Shown here in pieces: positions 54,171 through 62,634 of a stretch of DNA of 64,000 nucleotides. How positions within the stretch are numbered: the stretch's first letter is position 1; each line of letters begins with the position of its first letter. The notes under the pieces are model-generated. The model was not told the origin of the DNA, searched no databases, and saw only the letters and a list, made by a program, of their open reading frames with translations. Source of the stretch: GCA-002700125 sp964434385. Its GTDB lineage: Bacteria; Chloroflexota; Dehalococcoidia; Lucifugimonadales; Lucifugimonadaceae. The stretch lies in assembly GCA_964434385.1 (NCBI GenBank), contig CAYSUW010000001.1, forward strand, positions 1-64,000, written 5' to 3'. The translations under genes were made by a program, and so were the position numbers.

Positions 54171-54754
54171 TCCTAAAAGATAATTTCCCCTCAAGGATAG
54201 ATAGAAGTGTTTGGGGCCCTAGATATTCTGGGACTTCAGGACAACAGTTAATGACAGCATTAAAAGTACTTAATTTAATAGATGAAAATGGAATTCCTAA
54301 AGAAATATTAACTCACTTAGTCAACAGTGAAGGTGAAAATCGTAGATCTATATTGAGAAGAATATTGATGAATACGTATGAGCCTATTTTTAAAATAGAT
54401 TTAACTAAAGCAACTAAATCTCAGTTTCATGAAGTGTTCAAATCTTTTAATACTAAAGAAGGCGTGATAATTAAATGCGAAGCATTTTTTTTTCAAGCTT
54501 GCCAAGATGCTGGTATAGAATTGTCCTCTTTTATACTTGCTAGGAGGCATACATCTTCTAGAAAAAACAATACTGGTTCAATCAGAACTAAAATTGTTTC
54601 CAAAAACGATAGTTCTAATACTGATTTTAATAATAATTTTGTTGTTTCAAGTATTCTTAAAAAGTATCCTGAATTTGATCCATCATGGGATTCGAAAGTT
54701 CAAGAAAAATGGTTAGAGGGAATGATAAAATTGTATGATGGGTTATTAAGCTAG
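54122..54754 (+). CDS. DUF5343 family protein (210 aa)
   Basis: The sequence matches the DUF5343 pattern: an N-terminal segment around a Tyr (PPYVAYKTFRNFLEFLKDNFPSRIDRSVWG), a helical core with LMTALKVLNLIDENGIP (the typical 'growth in the absence of a start' helix, winged-helix-like), and a second helix bundle near 90-135 (ECDAFFFQACQDAGIEL-like). The C-terminal third is low-complexity and less conserved. DUF5343 proteins have no established function. No catalytic residues are evident. It is divergent from the ParB-like gene and ends just before a strong terminator. Confidence 0.65.
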   Translation: MIPPYVAYKTFRNFLEFLKDNFPSRIDRSVWGPRYSGTSGQQLMTALKVLNLIDENGIPKEILTHLVNSEGENRRSILRRILMNTYEPIFKIDLTKATKSQFHEVFKSFNTKEGVIIKCEAFFFQACQDAGIELSSFILARRHTSSRKNNTGSIRTKIVSKNDSSNTDFNNNFVVSSILKKYPEFDPSWDSKVQEKWLEGMIKLYDGLLS

Positions 54755-54786
54755 GATCATCATGTTGGTGATTAGAGATCTTTCAT

Positions 54787-54820
54787 AAAAAAGAGGGCAT
54801 TTCAAATGCCCTCTTTTTCT
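54787..54820. terminator. Bidirectional intrinsic terminator between DUF5343 gene and groL
   Basis: A near-perfect hairpin, GAGGGCATTT-C-AAATGCCCTC, is flanked by an A-run on the left and a T-run on the right, so it can end transcription from both the plus-strand DUF5343 gene and the minus-strand groESL operon. It is the clearest intrinsic terminator in the window. Confidence 0.9.
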
Positions 54821-54836
54821 TTATCCTTAAGATTTT

Positions 54837-56465
54837 TTAGAAATCCATTCCGCCCATTCCACCACCACCAGGCATAGGAGGTGCAGCAGGAGCTGCATCT
54901 TCTTTCTTATCAGTAATTAAAGATTCTGTTGTAAGAATCATTCCTGCTACAGAGACAGCATTTTCAACCGCTGCTCTTGTAACTTTGGCTGGATCAATAA
55001 TTCCAAGAGTTACCATATCTCCAAACTGATCGGTATCAGCATCATATCCATGATTACCTTTACCTTTTTTAATTTCATCTAAAATGACAGCACCTTCTGC
55101 ACCAGAATTATTTGCAATAACTCTAATAGGCTCTTGCAATGCAGCTTTCAAAATGCTAACTCCGGTTTCCAAATCTGTGCCACTGACGTTAGATAAGTTT
55201 TCAGATGCTCTAATTAATACTGTTCCTCCGCCTGGAACAATGCCTTCTTCAACTGCAGCTCTAGTAGCAGATAAAGCATCTTCTAATCTTTGTTTTTTCT
55301 CTTTTAATTCTATTTCTGTGGCTGCGCCTACTTTAATTACTGCTACTCCACCAGAAAGTTTAGCCATGCGCTCTTGAAGTTTTTCTCTGTCATAATCAGA
55401 AGTTGTTTCTTCTATTTGCGCTTTAATTTGGTTAATACGACCTTGTATTCTTGATTTGTCTCCCTTGCCACCAACAAAAGTAGTATCGTCTTTTCGTGAA
55501 AGAATTCTTTCTACTTGCCCTAAATCATCTAAAGTTGCAGTATCTAATTTTAATCCTACATCTTCAGTAATGACTGTAGCTCCGGTAAGGATAGCTATGT
55601 CTTCCAACATTTCTTTTCTTCGATCACCAAACCCTGGTGCTTTTATAGCTAAACCATTTAACGTACCTCTCATTTTATTTACAACTATAGTAGCTAAAGC
55701 TTCGCCTTCAAGGTCTTCGGCTATTACGATAACATTTTTATTAGATTGTAATATTTTTTCTAAAACTGGAAGGATATCAGAGACAGCTGAAATCTTTTTA
55801 TCTGTTACTAAGACATAAGCATTTTCTAAGACTGTTTCCATTCTTTCAGCATTAGTTACGAAGTAAGGAGAAATATAACCCCTGTCTATTTGCATTCCTT
55901 CAACAAAATCAGTTTCATATTCTAATCCTTTGCCTTCATCAACAGTAATCACTCCATCTTTACCAACTTTATCCATAACATCAGCAATTAATTGACCCAT
56001 TTCATCGTCATGAGCAGACAGACTGGCAACTTGAGCAATTTGATCTCTTCCTTCAACGGAAGTAGATAATTTTGCTATTGTGGATCTTACCGATCCTACA
56101 GCTGCATCCAATCCTTTCTTTATTGATAATGGATCTGCGCCAGCGGCAACATTCTTGAATCCTTCTTTAATAATTGCTTGGGCTAATACAGTTGATGTTG
56201 TAGTTCCATCACCAGCATCATCGTTAGTTTTTTTAGAAGCTTCTTTGATTAATTGTGCTCCCATGTTTTCAAAAGGATCTTCTAAGTCAATCTCTTTTGC
56301 AATTGTCACTCCATCAGAACAAACTTGTGGAGGACCAAATTTTTTATCTAGTATTACATTTCTACCTTTTGGTCCCAATGTAACTTTAACAGTGTCTGCT
56401 AAAGTATCTATACCTTTTTTTAGTTTAGTTCGACCATCAGAACCAAAACTTAAATCTTTTGGCAT
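54837..56465 (-). CDS. groL: Chaperonin GroEL
   Basis: This is the 60-kDa chaperonin that folds substrate proteins in a 14-mer with GroES. The ATP-binding GPKGRNVILDKKFGPP and DDAGDGTTTSTVLAQAI (Asp in DGTTT) regions, the apical domain, and the C-terminal Gly/Met tail (GGGGMGGMDF) are all present. Length (542 aa) is standard. GGAG precedes the ATG. It is 43 bp after groS, the usual arrangement. Confidence 0.98.
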   Translation of the reverse strand: MPKDLSFGSDGRTKLKKGIDTLADTVKVTLGPKGRNVILDKKFGPPQVCSDGVTIAKEIDLEDPFENMGAQLIKEASKKTNDDAGDGTTTSTVLAQAIIKEGFKNVAAGADPLSIKKGLDAAVGSVRSTIAKLSTSVEGRDQIAQVASLSAHDDEMGQLIADVMDKVGKDGVITVDEGKGLEYETDFVEGMQIDRGYISPYFVTNAERMETVLENAYVLVTDKKISAVSDILPVLEKILQSNKNVIVIAEDLEGEALATIVVNKMRGTLNGLAIKAPGFGDRRKEMLEDIAILTGATVITEDVGLKLDTATLDDLGQVERILSRKDDTTFVGGKGDKSRIQGRINQIKAQIEETTSDYDREKLQERMAKLSGGVAVIKVGAATEIELKEKKQRLEDALSATRAAVEEGIVPGGGTVLIRASENLSNVSGTDLETGVSILKAALQEPIRVIANNSGAEGAVILDEIKKGKGNHGYDADTDQFGDMVTLGIIDPAKVTRAAVENAVSVAGMILTTESLITDKKEDAAPAAPPMPGGGGMGGMDF

Positions 56466-56508
56466 TTTTATCTCCGTGATTCCTCATATTGAGGGTTTAA
56501 TTTATTAA

Positions 56509-56805
56509 TTAACTAACTATTGCAAGAATATCGCTTTCTTTTACAATCAAAAAATCAGCACCATTTTCACTATATTCCGTGCCAGCATATTTTGAATAGA
56601 TAACGATATCATTAAGTTTTACAGACATCTTAATAGTATTTCCTTCATCTGTGGTTCTGCCTGTACCCACTGCAACAACTTTACCTTTTTGAGGTTTTTC
56701 TTTTGCAGTTTCTGGAATATATATTCCACCTGGGCTTTTTTCAACATCATCGTCTGAAGGTTGGATAATTACTCTATCACCCAATGGCTTCAATTTTAAT
56801 GACAC
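56509..56805 (-). CDS. groS: Co-chaperonin GroES
   Basis: This is the 10-kDa lid of the GroEL chaperonin (98 aa). The LKPLGDRVIIQP start, the mobile loop (EKSPGGIYIPETAKEKPQKG) and the YAGTEY region are all typical. A strong AGGAGG lies 10 nt upstream of the ATG. It is the first gene of the operon, and a degenerate CIRCE-like dyad lies about 75 bp upstream. Confidence 0.97.
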   Translation of the reverse strand: MSLKLKPLGDRVIIQPSDDDVEKSPGGIYIPETAKEKPQKGKVVAVGTGRTTDEGNTIKMSVKLNDIVIYSKYAGTEYSENGADFLIVKESDILAIVS

Positions 56806-56879
56806 TTTTTCCTCCTAGTTTGAATTTTGTTTAAATATTTTACTTGCAAAAATCGAATTTATGATTGCGACATGTTATT

Positions 56880-56906
56880 TTAGCAGAAACATTGATAGCC
56901 TGCTAA
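56880..56906 (-). promoter_or_regulatory. Degenerate CIRCE-like operator upstream of groES
   Basis: The dyad TTAGCAG-N13-CTGCTAA spans 27 bp, exactly the length of the CIRCE element (TTAGCACTC-N9-GAGTGCTAA). The outer six bases of each arm (TTAGCA/TGCTAA) match it fully, while the inner three (CTC/GAG) differ. It lies 75-101 bp upstream of the groS start, the normal neighbourhood for an HrcA operator. HrcA is not in the window. Confidence 0.5.
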
Positions 56907-56979
56907 TATTTTTTTATTTAGATTAAAATTATTTTAAAAGTTGAAATATTACTGACCTTTTAATCAAATAAAATGATTA

Positions 56980-57909
56980 TTAATCTAAGTTGTCAAGGTA
57001 TTGAGATACGAAATCGAATTCTACAAAATCTGTATATGCTTTGATAAGTGATTTTGTTATTGGCCCAAAGATATTTTCACCTATTTTTTTTCCATTAAAA
57101 AATGAAACTGGACATACGCATAGACTAGTTGAAGTTAAAAACATTTCATCAGAATTTATAGCTTCAAAAATTTCAATATCTTTTTCTATCACTTTAATTC
57201 CAATTTTTCTTGCTAAATTAACTACAGTTTCTCTACTAATTCCGCCTAAAATACTTTGTGTTTTTGGAGTATAGAGAATATTATTAGAAACAGTAAAAAT
57301 ATTGCTTCCCATTCCCTCAGTCAAATTTCCATTAATATCTAATAATACGGCCCAAGCCTCTTCATCTATGTTTTTAACTTCATTGTCTCCAAGAATCAGA
57401 TTAATATAATTGTGTGTTTTTGCTCTTGGGCTCATACTTTGAAAAGGAGTTCTTCTAACAGAAGGTGTCCAAACTTTAATTCCTGTTTCATAAAGGGAAG
57501 CTCTAGGTTTTAATGGAAGTGGAGCACATTCAACAATGATTGTTGGTCCTCCGTCAATATCCCATTGTTCTCCTCCAACTTTATCTGTACCTCGAGAGAT
57601 TCTTTGGCCTACCCAATAATCTTCTTTATTGTCAATTAAGGGTAAATTTATTTCTAAAACTTTATTTGAAATATCTATCATTTCTTTTTTAGATAAATTT
57701 ATATGAATACTCATGTAATTTAGGGATTGATATAAACGATCAACATGTTCTTTGATTTTAAAAATTTTGTGACCAAAAGTTCTGGTCATATCAAAAACAC
57801 CGTCGCCATATTTAAAGCTTCTGTCTCTGAATGGAACTTTTGCTTGGCTTTCAGGAATGTAATTCCCGTTAAAATAAACTGTTCTTTCTGATCTGTTTTT
57901 GTTAATCAT
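56980..57909 (-). CDS. Class IV aminotransferase (BCAT/D-amino-acid transaminase-like)
   Basis: This fold-type IV PLP enzyme has FRDRSFKYGDGVFD near residues 27-40, the PLP lysine Lys164 in RAKTHNYINLI, the conserved Glu in LTEGMGSNIF and the GGISRETVVNLA phosphate-binding segment. Length (309 aa) suits IlvE or DAAT families. The residue set does not settle between branched-chain, D-amino-acid or (R)-amine transaminase. It overlaps the Vms1-like gene by 4 bp (ATGA), so the two are co-translated. Confidence 0.87.
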   Translation of the reverse strand: MINKNRSERTVYFNGNYIPESQAKVPFRDRSFKYGDGVFDMTRTFGHKIFKIKEHVDRLYQSLNYMSIHINLSKKEMIDISNKVLEINLPLIDNKEDYWVGQRISRGTDKVGGEQWDIDGGPTIIVECAPLPLKPRASLYETGIKVWTPSVRRTPFQSMSPRAKTHNYINLILGDNEVKNIDEEAWAVLLDINGNLTEGMGSNIFTVSNNILYTPKTQSILGGISRETVVNLARKIGIKVIEKDIEIFEAINSDEMFLTSTSLCVCPVSFFNGKKIGENIFGPITKSLIKAYTDFVEFDFVSQYLDNLD

Positions 57910-58619
57910 ATTTTTTCTACTATAGCATTTTTATCATCTAAATATATTCTGGAGGACCATAAATTTGATGCTGCTTTTATAATTGTTTTAGAAGTATAGT
58001 TTTTTAGGTTAGATTTTTTAAATATAATTTTTTCTCCAAAAAGATATTTTAAATTTGTACTGTTTATAAGATTATTTAATGAATGTGTGTCTCCCAAGCA
58101 AATAAAATAATCAAGTTTGTTTTTTTCGGGAAGCAAATAATTTTTAATGTCTTGGTAAACTTTATTCTGAAGACTTTCTATCCACTTTTCTCTATTTCTC
58201 TCAAACCTTCTTTGTGATTGTCCTCCAGCTTTATGCTTCCCTTTAACATATCGTGAGCCTCTTTTTGAAAATAAAACTTTTTTATATTCTATAATTCCTG
58301 TTACCCAAGAACCTAACTCAAAGAATAATAAACCTAAAGTCAGATTCTTTTTTAATGTATTTTCTATATCTTCAAGATTTTTAAAGTCTTTTTTGCTAAA
58401 GGGGAAAGGTAATCCTATGAAAAATGAAAAATCCTTTAAAATAACTATTATTGTGAAGTCATTAATTTGGTTGTAAGTACTTAAATTATTGAAATTTGAT
58501 AATTTATCAGAATTAATAATTTTTATGGATAAAATATTATTTAAAAGTTCTGAATCATTTAACAATTCAATTAACTTAGTTCTACTTATCCAGCTAACTT
58601 TATTTTTTTCTATATTCAT
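57906..58619 (-). CDS. Vms1-like release factor (bacterial VLRF1 family, eRF1 superfamily)
   Basis: The central segment GSRYVKGKHK-AGGQSQRRF with RNR following (residues 121-143) matches the Vms1/ANKZF1-type release-factor motif, in which a GGQ/GSQ-like loop is followed by [AS]-x-RF-x-R-x-R. Gln134 takes the place of the catalytic Gln used for peptidyl-tRNA cleavage. Bacterial members of this family (VLRF1) occur in Actinobacteria and Chloroflexi, and a ribosome-rescue role is inferred. N-terminal residues 1-110 are AT-biased and diverged. It overlaps both neighbours by 4 bp (ATGA on each side), inside a run of metabolic enzymes. Confidence 0.75.
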   Translation of the reverse strand: MNIEKNKVSWISRTKLIELLNDSELLNNILSIKIINSDKLSNFNNLSTYNQINDFTIIVILKDFSFFIGLPFPFSKKDFKNLEDIENTLKKNLTLGLLFFELGSWVTGIIEYKKVLFSKRGSRYVKGKHKAGGQSQRRFERNREKWIESLQNKVYQDIKNYLLPEKNKLDYFICLGDTHSLNNLINSTNLKYLFGEKIIFKKSNLKNYTSKTIIKAASNLWSSRIYLDDKNAIVEKI

Positions 58620-59782
58620 AAATTAATATTTATATTCATAAGTGTTTGATGTTTTTTATTGAAATTTGGTTTTGCCCCTAAACCATGCCCTGTGGGTAAA
58701 ACAAATTCACCGTTAATTATTAATTCTTTGGGATAAACATAACTAGATCTGTCATTAATTTCGTAAACTGCATGTTCCATCGGTAGCTTGGAATTTAATG
58801 CAGCTGTGACATGTGCGCTTCCTAGTAAAGATATGGGACCAGAAGGACAATGAATTGAAAAAGAATTTTGAGAAATTTTCCCTAATTCTTTTCCTATCCT
58901 TGTAGCTTCTGCTAATCCACCACAATATTTAACGTCTGGCATTAAAATATCAAGGGTTTTTGAATTTAATAGGTCTAAAAAATTTTTAGTTCCAAAAAAT
59001 TCTTCTCCTCCAACTAGATTTCCTTTTATAAATTTTTTAAGTAATTTTAATTCTTTTGAAGAAATTTTTGGATTCATTGGTTCCTCAAACCAACTTATTC
59101 CCATATCAAATAATTTTTCTTCGATAGAAACTGACGTGTCAAAATCAAATTTTGAATGACAATCTACAAATAATTTTTGTTTTTTTGTTAATATTTTTGT
59201 TATTTCATTTACTCTAATTAGTCCTTCATTTATGTATTTTTTAGTTTCGTAAAAATTATTTGGATAATTATCAAAAGGAGCACATTTAATATATGAAAAT
59301 CCATCCGAAATTGCTTTTTTAGCCATATTAACAAATGCTTTCGGACTTCTCTCAACCTGTCCATTGTTATCAGGTAAAAGGGATCTATTAATATTTGCAT
59401 ATAGTTTTATTGAACTTAATGAAGATGTAGGCAGAGAAAATAAATTTTTCAGATATTCTCTCATTGATTTTGATGCTTCTTTAGCAAAAATATCCAAGCA
59501 AGCTGATCTAATACCACTTATAGATGTCGCTATAGCAAGATTAGTATATGCTTCTTCATTGTGTATTAATTCCGATATTTGATCATCATTATAAATTTCT
59601 ATTCCAGATAATTTTTTAAACTTTTTGTTTAAAGCAATTTGAAGCTGATTGTTTTGCGAATAATTAGACATTGTTAGTTCGGAGAATCCTTTTTGGTTAG
59701 ATTCAGATGAAATTTCTAAAACTAACCATTCTGTTCCTCCTCTAACTGGAAAAGAATATAATTTAACTCTACTAATTTTCAT
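58616..59782 (-). CDS. Enolase-superfamily dehydratase (divergent, mandelate racemase type)
   Basis: Third enolase-superfamily paralogue in the window (388 aa). Catalytic and metal residues remain: Lys166 (YIKCAPFD), Asp207 and His209 (VDCHSKF), Glu233 (WFEEPM), Glu260 (GGEEF), Asp283 (PDVKYCGG) and His311 (IHCPSGP). The D-x-H pattern at the first ligand recalls galactonate and related acid-sugar dehydratases. The N-terminal capping domain has diverged from the other two copies. It overlaps the Vms1-like gene by 4 bp and follows the Gfo/Idh oxidoreductase by 5 bp. Confidence 0.88.
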   Translation of the reverse strand: MKISRVKLYSFPVRGGTEWLVLEISSESNQKGFSELTMSNYSQNNQLQIALNKKFKKLSGIEIYNDDQISELIHNEEAYTNLAIATSISGIRSACLDIFAKEASKSMREYLKNLFSLPTSSLSSIKLYANINRSLLPDNNGQVERSPKAFVNMAKKAISDGFSYIKCAPFDNYPNNFYETKKYINEGLIRVNEITKILTKKQKLFVDCHSKFDFDTSVSIEEKLFDMGISWFEEPMNPKISSKELKLLKKFIKGNLVGGEEFFGTKNFLDLLNSKTLDILMPDVKYCGGLAEATRIGKELGKISQNSFSIHCPSGPISLLGSAHVTAALNSKLPMEHAVYEINDRSSYVYPKELIINGEFVLPTGHGLGAKPNFNKKHQTLMNININL

Positions 59783-59787
59783 TTAAA

Positions 59788-60939
59788 TTAAGAATTTTTT
59801 GTCCTATATTTTGAGAATTTGGGACTATTTATAAATTCATCTATTTCTATTCTTTCTCCACCAAGAGAATTTGAGACATTCGCCGCTAAAACAGCAGCTA
59901 AAGAATTAATGCTGTCTTGAAAAGAGTTTAATCTTAATTTTTTATCATTATCAACGATTGATTCAACAAATGATTTTGAAATTTCAAAAGTATTTTGATT
60001 ACCCATTGGTTCTTCATGAGGACCTTTAGTTAAAATTGTTTTATGGGAAGATTGTTTATCTTTGTTTTTAATTCCATAAGCTACTAAATTTTCCTCAAAT
60101 TTTATTAAGGAATGAGTAGTCAATATATAATCAAAACGCTCTTGGAAAATTACATTCGCAGGTCGAGTAAAAATCAAATTTGCAGTACCACCTTTTTTGA
60201 ATCCGTATGTCACATGGTATGCAATTGGATTATCACCTTCAACGCTGTGCAATTCTTTTGGTCTTTCAGTGTAAGTGGCTTGAACCCATTTGATGTCATC
60301 GCTAGTCCAAAACCTCATAAGATCAGTTTGATGTATTCCTGCTTCTACCATTGATGTTCCAGACCATAATTTATTAGCTGTCCAAATTCTGTTTTCTGGG
60401 CCGTCCATTTTTTCAGTATGAGTATATTTGACTCCGTGAGATTCAACTCCTCCTCCATGATACATTGTTATAGAAGCAACCCATTTATCAGATAAATAAG
60501 AATTTAGTTTTCTGTACCATGGATCATAACGCATTTGAAATCCGACAATAGAACTTATTTGATTTTTTTCAATAGCCTCTGCCATGTCTTTAACTTCATT
60601 TAAAAATAATGATTGTGGTTTTTCTGCAAATATTGAAATCCCTCTATCAGCTGTTTTAATGATTTCTTTTTTATGTTGATTAGGAGGAATTACAAACCAG
60701 ACCGCATCAACGTCTTCGTTTTTTAGAAATTCTTCATAGTTAGTATAAAGAGTATAGTTTTTTTGAGAATAGCTTGGAATTTTCATCTCTATATTTTTTT
60801 CTAATAAATTGTCTGGGAATGGATCAATCAAAGATTGGATTTTTACCATTTCATTTTCTTCAAGTTTAATTAGATTTTCTAGGTGTTGTAATCCTCTTTG
60901 GCCAATTCCAACTATTGCTATTTTCAAAGGGTTCGACAT
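59788..60939 (-). CDS. Gfo/Idh/MocA family oxidoreductase
   Basis: This NAD(P)-dependent sugar or inositol dehydrogenase-type protein has an N-terminal Rossmann fold (LKIAIVGIGQRGLQHL), the AEKPQSL motif with the conserved Lys of EKP near residues 104-106, and a C-terminal alpha/beta domain. I start at 60939, preceded by GGAGAGAT; a longer frame from 60996 adds 19 atypical residues. 383 aa is normal for the family. It heads the operon of the enolase-family enzyme, the Vms1-like protein and the class IV aminotransferase; the substrate is unknown but a sugar derivative is likely. Confidence 0.9.
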   Translation of the reverse strand: MSNPLKIAIVGIGQRGLQHLENLIKLEENEMVKIQSLIDPFPDNLLEKNIEMKIPSYSQKNYTLYTNYEEFLKNEDVDAVWFVIPPNQHKKEIIKTADRGISIFAEKPQSLFLNEVKDMAEAIEKNQISSIVGFQMRYDPWYRKLNSYLSDKWVASITMYHGGGVESHGVKYTHTEKMDGPENRIWTANKLWSGTSMVEAGIHQTDLMRFWTSDDIKWVQATYTERPKELHSVEGDNPIAYHVTYGFKKGGTANLIFTRPANVIFQERFDYILTTHSLIKFEENLVAYGIKNKDKQSSHKTILTKGPHEEPMGNQNTFEISKSFVESIVDNDKKLRLNSFQDSINSLAAVLAANVSNSLGGERIEIDEFINSPKFSKYRTKNS

Positions 60940-60940
60940 G

Positions 60941-60948
60941 ATCTCTCC
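60941..60948 (-). promoter_or_regulatory. Shine-Dalgarno deciding the Gfo/Idh/MocA start
   Basis: GGAGAGAT lies immediately before the ATG at 60939 (GGAG with 5-nt spacing) and supports the shorter start over the in-frame ATG at 60996. Confidence 0.65.
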
Positions 60949-61043
60949 AATACGAATAATTATTTTTATTAGGTTAACATGAGTTTTATTTTTCATGTAA
61001 AAAAGATTAGGATTATTAGTTATATAAATTTTTTTAAAAGGTA

Positions 61044-62051
61044 GTGATGATAACTTCAGAGATTTTGAAAAACAAACTTAAAAAATTTCCAAGATATAGA
61101 TTTGCACATCTACCTACTCCTTTAGAAAAAATTGAAAGATTGGGATCGGATATTGGCACAACCAATCTTTGGGTGAAGAGAGAAGATACAACAGGGTTAG
61201 TGCTTGGTGGAAATAAAGCTAGACACTATGAATTTGAAATTCCTCATATTATCGATGAGGGGTATGATGTCTTGATAAATATTATGGATTATCATTCAAA
61301 CAATGCTCGAATGACTGCAGCAGCAGCTAATAAATTTGGCATTCCTTATGTGCTGATTTCCGAATATGCAAAAGATAAACCAAAGCAAGGTAATATGTTG
61401 ATAGATGTTTTGCTAGGAGCAGAAATTCATGCTTTAAGTTCTGAAGAATCAAAAGACTCTAGAGGTTATGCGAAGAAAATAGAGAATGAATTATTGAAGA
61501 AGGGTAAAAACCCTTATCTGTTACAAGAACATAGGTTTCCAGAGATTGCAGGCATAATTGCTTATATTAATGCAACTTTAGAACTAAATGAACAATTTCA
61601 AGAGAAAGGGTTAGATAACATACATATTTATGGGGTTGCTGGAAGATCATTGTGTGGTCTAGTTACAGGTTCAAAAAATTTAGGTCTTGATTGGAAGTTT
61701 ACTGGTATTAATGTAAGTGAAAAGGCAGATTTTGATGATTATATTTTTAAAAATTCAGAGTATGTAAAAGAATTATTAGATATTCCTTCAACTTATTCAA
61801 AAAATGATTTTCCTATTATTCATGATTATATAGGTGAAGGTTATGGAATATTGACACCTTCTGTTAAAGAGGCAATATTGAAAGCCGCTAAACTTGAAGG
61901 GTTACTTGTTGATCCTAACTACAGTGGACCAGTGCTTGCGGCTATTATTGATCAAATAAAAAATAATCAAATTGATAAAAATGAAAATATTGTGTTTCTT
62001 CACACAGGAGGTCTTCCCTCTCTATTTAGTTTTTCAGAGGAGTTGACTTAA
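61044..62051 (+). CDS. D-cysteine desulfhydrase / ACC deaminase family PLP enzyme
   Basis: This fold-type II PLP enzyme has the N-terminal LPTPLEKIERL, VKREDTTGLVLGGNKAR with the PLP Lys (position 58 counted from the GTG), and IMDYHSNNARMTAAAANKFG, typical of the ACC deaminase/D-cysteine desulfhydrase group. VAGRSLCGLVTG resembles the phosphate-binding loop. The frame opens with GTG at 61044, immediately followed by ATG at 61047; either could be used, with AAAAGG nearby. The substrate may be D-cysteine, a D-amino acid or ACC. Its 3' end overlaps the convergent membrane-protein gene by 26 bp. Confidence 0.87.
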   Translation: MMITSEILKNKLKKFPRYRFAHLPTPLEKIERLGSDIGTTNLWVKREDTTGLVLGGNKARHYEFEIPHIIDEGYDVLINIMDYHSNNARMTAAAANKFGIPYVLISEYAKDKPKQGNMLIDVLLGAEIHALSSEESKDSRGYAKKIENELLKKGKNPYLLQEHRFPEIAGIIAYINATLELNEQFQEKGLDNIHIYGVAGRSLCGLVTGSKNLGLDWKFTGINVSEKADFDDYIFKNSEYVKELLDIPSTYSKNDFPIIHDYIGEGYGILTPSVKEAILKAAKLEGLLVDPNYSGPVLAAIIDQIKNNQIDKNENIVFLHTGGLPSLFSFSEELT

Positions 62052-62634
62052 TATTTTTTTTAGATTTGAGACCTATAAAAATAGAAATAATTATTAATAC
62101 TAAAAAGATAAACAAAAAGATCATTGAAGTTGAGTAATAATTAGAAGGAGTGTCTTTTTTCTTAACCGTGATAGGAATTGAAAAGTTATCAGAAATTTTT
62201 TTATTAGAAACTTTTATTAATAATTCCCAATCTCCTTCATTTTCGATTTTAAACAAACTGAAATAATTTTCAGGATTTTGAGGTGAATTGAGAGCAATAC
62301 TTTTAATTTTTTGAATTTTTGATTCAATATTGCATGAATTAAAACAAGCTAGTATATCAATTCTGGAATTCTTTAATGATCCCGATTTATTTTTTAGAAT
62401 AGGATTTATTTTTAAACGAATTTCTTCTGATGTTGTTAAATTTTCAGGTTTTATCTCTACAGTTATTTTCAGATTTTCTGTAGTAGATTCAAAGTTACTT
62501 GAACCATCTGCTATCAAAGATGATGTTTTTGACAAAAAAACAATAATCGTTACTAAGATTAATAAAAAAATTGTTTTATTTATTTGGTTACCTTTGAACC
62601 CTACCACTTGTATCACCTTTCGCAACAGATTCAA
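62026..62634 (-). CDS. Membrane-anchored YtkA/CopC-like protein
   Basis: An N-terminal hydrophobic helix (about residues 20-42) acts as a signal/anchor, then an extracytoplasmic beta-sandwich-like domain (about 50-160) with segments like VEIKPENLTTSEEIRLKI and FSLFKIENEGDWELLIKV of the YtkA/CopC type, then a C-terminal helix (about 172-193). Cys residues in ILACFNSCN could bind copper or form a disulfide. It overlaps the kdgK 3' end by 47 bp if the ATG at 62634 is used; a GTG at 62607, preceded by AAAGGTGAT, is an alternative start. Function in metal handling or transport is a guess. Confidence 0.65.
   Translation of the reverse strand: MNLLRKVIQVVGFKGNQINKTIFLLILVTIIVFLSKTSSLIADGSSNFESTTENLKITVEIKPENLTTSEEIRLKINPILKNKSGSLKNSRIDILACFNSCNIESKIQKIKSIALNSPQNPENYFSLFKIENEGDWELLIKVSNKKISDNFSIPITVKKKDTPSNYYSTSMIFLFIFLVLIIISIFIGLKSKKNIKSTPLKN

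Noticed and set aside
55456..55818. 120-codon open frame on the + strand opposite groL
   Set aside because: It is antisense to the highly conserved GroEL coding region; its openness follows from GroEL codon constraints.
56806..56979. Perfect CIRCE element upstream of groES
   Set aside because: Only the outer six bases of each arm match; reported as degenerate instead.
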